Shown piece after piece: positions 60,246 through 64,000 of a stretch of 64,000 bases of DNA. Under the pieces are notes generated by a model that searched no databases, had not been told where the DNA came from, and saw only the letters and a program-made list of their open reading frames with translations. The DNA comes from Camelus bactrianus (lineage: Eukaryota > Chordata > Mammalia > Artiodactyla > Camelidae). The stretch's first letter is position 1, and the number at the start of each line of letters is the position of its first letter. The translations under genes were made by a program, and so were the position numbers. Location of the stretch: the NCBI RefSeq assembly GCF_048773025.1, contig NC_133574.1:12231501-12295500 (forward strand), written 5' to 3'.

Positions 60246-61177
60246 AAGTGTACTCTAAATTGTCCATACAATTATAAAAATGCACATCTATAAATATTCT
60301 AAAGGAAAACATGTAAGAAAATCTACATAACCTTGTCTAAGTGATGAACTTTAAAAAAAAAATCCCCAAATCTATCCACAAAAGTAAAATTTGTATCATG
60401 GAATTTAAAAAAAATAAAAATTTAAACATTGTTTATGATCTTATTCAGAAAACCTAAACACAAACCACACACTGAGAAAAATAAATCTACACAACACAAA
60501 ACTGATTAAGGATTTGGACACAATTACATCAAAAATTTTATAATAAACAACCCAAATAAAAACTGGCAAAGATCTTAACAAACACCTTTCCAAAGAAAAT
60601 CATATACCATTAAGGAATTACAAACTAAAATGATGATATAGAAATGCACACTTATTAGAACCACTAAACTCCAAAGAAATGATATTACCTGTGATTTATA
60701 GAGAATGAAGAAAATCAGGAACTCTCCCTCACTGCTGGAGGAATCCATGTGTGGCTACTTTGAAAGACAGTTTGGCAGTTTTTTCCAAAGCTAGTCAAAG
60801 TTGACCTGAGGACCCAACAGTGTGTCTCTAGTATTTAGGCAACAGCTTTGAAAGTGTCCAAACGAAACCTAGCCTGCAATTTTGCACAACAACTCTACTC
60901 ATAATGCCTAAAATCTTTAAAATATGAGGATATCCTTCCATGCATGAATACATAAGATAATTAGGGTATTCCCATGTGAAGGATGGCAAATTACACTCTA
61001 ACATAGATCCCTTTAGCTTGAAGATTACAATGGACAGATTTCTTAAAAAAGAACCATGAGATTCTCTGAAACCCAAGTCAATTTTGCCTTTTTGAGGCAA
61101 TTTTATATTTATAATGGAAATCTCCATTTGAAAGGTTGTGTCCCCCTCTGTGCCAGGAATAGAAAAATGACTAAATC

Positions 61178-61179
61178 TC

Positions 61180-61248
<69 letters not shown>

Positions 61249-61249
61249 A
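61178..61249. repeat. (CAA)n microsatellite
   Basis: About 23-24 uninterrupted CAA units following AAATCT at the end of the old L1. The poly-Thr and poly-Cys open frames over it are artefacts. Confidence 0.97.
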
Positions 61250-63655
61250 ACACTGTTATTAATGGAGAAGGCTAAGATTTAAATCTGTACAATGAACATA
61301 CCCTTCCTTTCTTTTGGTTTTAGATGAAGATGGTATTTCAAGTGATGTCTTGGGCCATTTCAGGGAATTAATCAATTTTCTTGGTATCTCCCATGCTTAA
61401 AGGAGGTACGCATGTTACTAAGTTTGTTTATACAATTATCTATAGACAGCTAATACCACAAAAGTGTGTACTTAAAATGATTTAAATGTTATGATTTAAA
61501 ATGATTTGTGTCATATTATGTATTTTTAATCACAATCAAAATAATCAGGAATGTAGTACTAATACAATGCATGATAGTAATACACACTAAAAAGATCCCT
61601 AGTGAAAAAAGCCATAAAGAAAAGTTCTCCCAGGTTAAGTGATTATCATGTATGTTTTAAACCCATCAAAGTTGTAAAAAGGAGAGAATCTCAGTAACAA
61701 TTCTAGAAAAAGAAAAAAAAAAAGAAAACAAGCAGTTAGACCTACTGGTGAAAGTTGAAGTGAGCCTACAGATTAAATAATAATGTGGAAAGCATATCAC
61801 TTCCTCATTTGTACATTATATGGTGGTTCTTCAGGAGAGTGTCCCTGCTTTGGGGAAAGCAGACTACAGTATTTGGTGCAAAGTGCCAACTATGAGGACT
61901 TTTTATCATTATAAAAATTATTGGAAAGTCCAATATTTTCAAAGCAACCATATCAATACCATGGCAGAAAAGTGGATAAGACAGATATCAAACGTTGATA
62001 TAGAGGCCAATACTTATCCAGACCAAGGTCATCTAAAGTTGTGATGATAATTGCCCTTGTAGAAATCCACTTGCTATTAAGAGGTACTGTGGGAGGAGTA
62101 TACAAGTAGCCATCAAGGTTAAACAGTATCTAAACATCCTTATTGTCTTGCATCAGAGGTGCAGATGTACTGTCATTCTATCTAATCATCATCCATGTGA
62201 GTTCCTGCCTGGGTCCCCAAGCCATGCATCCACATGACTATGCAAGTAACTGTCTCACTCGCAACAACATAGTACTGCCAGTAGCTCCTAGACCAGACAA
62301 AGAGAAAAAGAACTTGATGGGATATAGTCAGTGGTAGTGGTTTGGAAGAGGCTGGTTTGGCCGTGTGGCAACTTCCTAGGTTTACAGGCCTCTGTGAGTG
62401 AGCGAGGAAGCCTGATATCTGGGTACATGTCAAGGTGACCTCAGCTGGGCTGAGAGGGTGGGGCATTGGTGAAGGTTATAACAGACTTTTCAGGGGTACT
62501 TCTGCCTACACTTGTGCAACATGGTCTGTTCATCCCCAGCACAGATTAGAGAACAACACAGTTCCCACGGGTGCTGCACAAGGCCAAACCTAAGGTGTAA
62601 TGGCTTACTGACTCTGACATCGTGTGGTAACTCAAAACCATCATCCATCCAGTAATGTGTGAATTTTCCTGAGAAAAGTGCTTTACAGAATTCAATATAA
62701 ATTCAATGTAGATTTTATAGAAATTCAATTATAGTGAAGTAGAAATCCACATATACAAATATATCCCATGCATGCAATAATAATTTTGCCATCATATGTT
62801 TCCTAACATAAACAGCTATAATGTAGTTTCTTTAAAGGTTAATTGAAATGAAGAGAGAAGTAGTAAGATCTTAAGCTCCTATAGAGAGACAATTTCACAG
62901 CAACAGATATTTGGATGTATGTGGCTTATTTGGGAAGTGATGACAGGAATCCAGAGAAGTATAGATAGCAAAAAGGGACAGTAAGACAGGGAAAATGGAA
63001 AAGTCAAGAAAGGCGAGTTATGGGACTGGTTCCCCTTCTGGGAAATGAGGTCAATCCCAAAATGGATATTCTGAAGAACTACATAGAATGCACTTCAGAA
63101 GTATCCCTTTGAAGGGCAATGTGGAGATTTATCCTACAACTCACATTTCCCATTGACTGAGAGTTTTTGTAGATGTCTTTAACACCCCTAAACTTTCAAG
63201 CTGTGCTTGTGCAAAATGAGCTGCCTTTCAGTTTAAAGAAAATCCTGAGACAGAATAGATGAAAGGCACTCGAGGCAGGACATAGACGTAAGCTTACTGG
63301 TACCAGGAATGCTCTGCTACAGTACGTTTGAGAACAGAGGCAAGAGGATGATCAGTGAGAATTGGAAATAACTGAAGCCTAAGAATTGGGAAATAGAGTG
63401 ACCAAATCTGAATAATAATTTCAGACAAAGCCTTGTATTGAAAATAATTTAAGCTTCTGGATTAAGGAAATGTATCTTTTCAGAAGCAATAAAAATATTA
63501 AACTAGTACTGAATGACATCATTAGGCCAAATTTCAAGGGAAAGTGGGAACTCAGTGAGGTAAGTGGAGCATGGAAGCTGTTGTCAAACAAAGGAATGTG
63601 CCATCAATTTTGAAGGTGTGAGATAAGCAGCCAGAGTTCCAAAGCCAGAGCTCAC
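61250..63655. other. unassigned 2.4-kb stretch
   Basis: No coding exon with convincing splice sites, RNA gene or nameable repeat. There are weak exon-like spots (a TTTTGGTTTTAG before 61324) and short open frames (61820-62044, 62143-62337), none with known domains. Confidence 0.5.
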
Positions 63656-63841
63656 CCAAAGAGTCTATGGGGATGCAATGTACTTAATGACCATAGTGAA
63701 TAATACTGTATTATATATTTGAAAGTTGCTAAGAGAGTAGATATTAAACGTTCTCATCATAGGAAAAATATATATAGCTATTTGTGGCAATGGATTTTAA
63801 CTAGACTTATTGTGATCATTTGTATCAAATACATAAATATG

Positions 63842-63874
<33 letters not shown>

Positions 63875-63945
63875 CTATTTCAAATCCATGATTTTGTGTA
63901 CCTGAAAGTAATATATGCCAGTTATATCTCAATTTAAAAATAATG
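63656..63945 (+). mobile_element. old L1 3' end (L1MA/L1MB-like)
   Basis: In order: AATACTGTATTATATATTTG, AAAGTTGCTAAGAGAGTAGA, TTAAACGTTCTCATCATAGG, GATTTTAACTAGACTTATTG, then GTACCTGAAAGTAATATATG and CAGTTATATCTCAATTTAAA. This is the well-known tail of placental-age L1M elements. An (AT)n tract of about 28 bp lies at 63841-63868. Confidence 0.82.
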
Positions 63946-64000
63946 TAAAAATGCATGTACTAAAATATCTAAGGAGAAAAGAAGAAAAATAAAGGTAAAG

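Larger units (their letters stand above)
58293..61165 (+). mobile_element. old L1 ORF2-to-end copy with later insertions
   Basis: It begins in ORF2 just past the RT core (KINEFRKVV, NTEKSIV), is interrupted at 58368-59234 by a younger L1, and continues KNELTFYMLI. Post-RT segments follow (MPKKGENS, AVWYWHKNRHMNQSD-like), then a second interruption at about 59900-60245. The rest runs to the ORF2 C-terminal region, ending near 61165. Many stops and shifts, older than the L1 it hosts. Confidence 0.7.

Noticed and set aside
60828-61262. Poly-Cys and poly-Thr open frames
   Set aside because: Produced by the (CAA)n tract. The rest of the reverse frame is antisense to the old L1.

Overview
The window is mammalian nuclear DNA, most probably from a camelid. 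This rests on one tRNA-derived SINE of the camelid vic-1 type (54.88 kb) and on many copies of an artiodactyl-type L1 whose 3' end runs through a conserved 'ACATTGTAAAATGA' block into AATAAA-like tails. I found no intact protein-coding gene. The assignments come from remembered consensus sequences, so family names are firmer than subfamily names, and edges of old repeats are approximate.

Layout. (1) About 0.6-20.4 kb: six consecutive exons of an ANO6 (TMEM16F)-like gene on the + strand, with introns kept but reading frames and several splice sites broken. It is an unprocessed duplicated pseudogene that enters from the left and stops after the sixth exon. Its introns hold MIR, L2, old and younger L1 pieces, one MLT1-type LTR and one solo LTR. 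(2) About 20.7-23.7 kb: L1 fragments, including one with an inverted 5' part. (3) 23.7-44.4 kb: a satellite of about 247-bp monomers, with roughly 39 copies in one orientation and then roughly 45 in the opposite one, turning near 33.34 kb. (4) 44.4-51.2 kb: a near full-length but dead L1 inside the satellite, itself holding a second L1, followed by a last satellite monomer. (5) 51.4-52.4 kb: about 1 kb of decayed telomere-like CCCTAA/CCCTGA repeat.

(6) 53.5-58.3 kb: a nuclear copy of mitochondrial DNA (NUMT) from tRNA-Asn through tRNA-Ala, tRNA-Trp, ND2, tRNA-Met/Gln/Ile, ND1, tRNA-Leu and 16S rRNA to the 3' part of 12S rRNA. It is reversed relative to the usual reference strand and interrupted by the SINE and an L1. 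(7) 58.3-61.2 kb: an old L1 carrying a younger L1 and an unrecognised insert. (8) 61.2-64 kb: a (CAA)n tract, unassigned sequence and an old L1 3' end.

Together, the broken segmental duplication, inverted satellite, interstitial telomere-like DNA, NUMT and nested L1s look like an old chromosome end, pericentromere or fusion site. The least described element is the inverted, multi-subfamily 247-bp satellite joined to the telomere-like tract.
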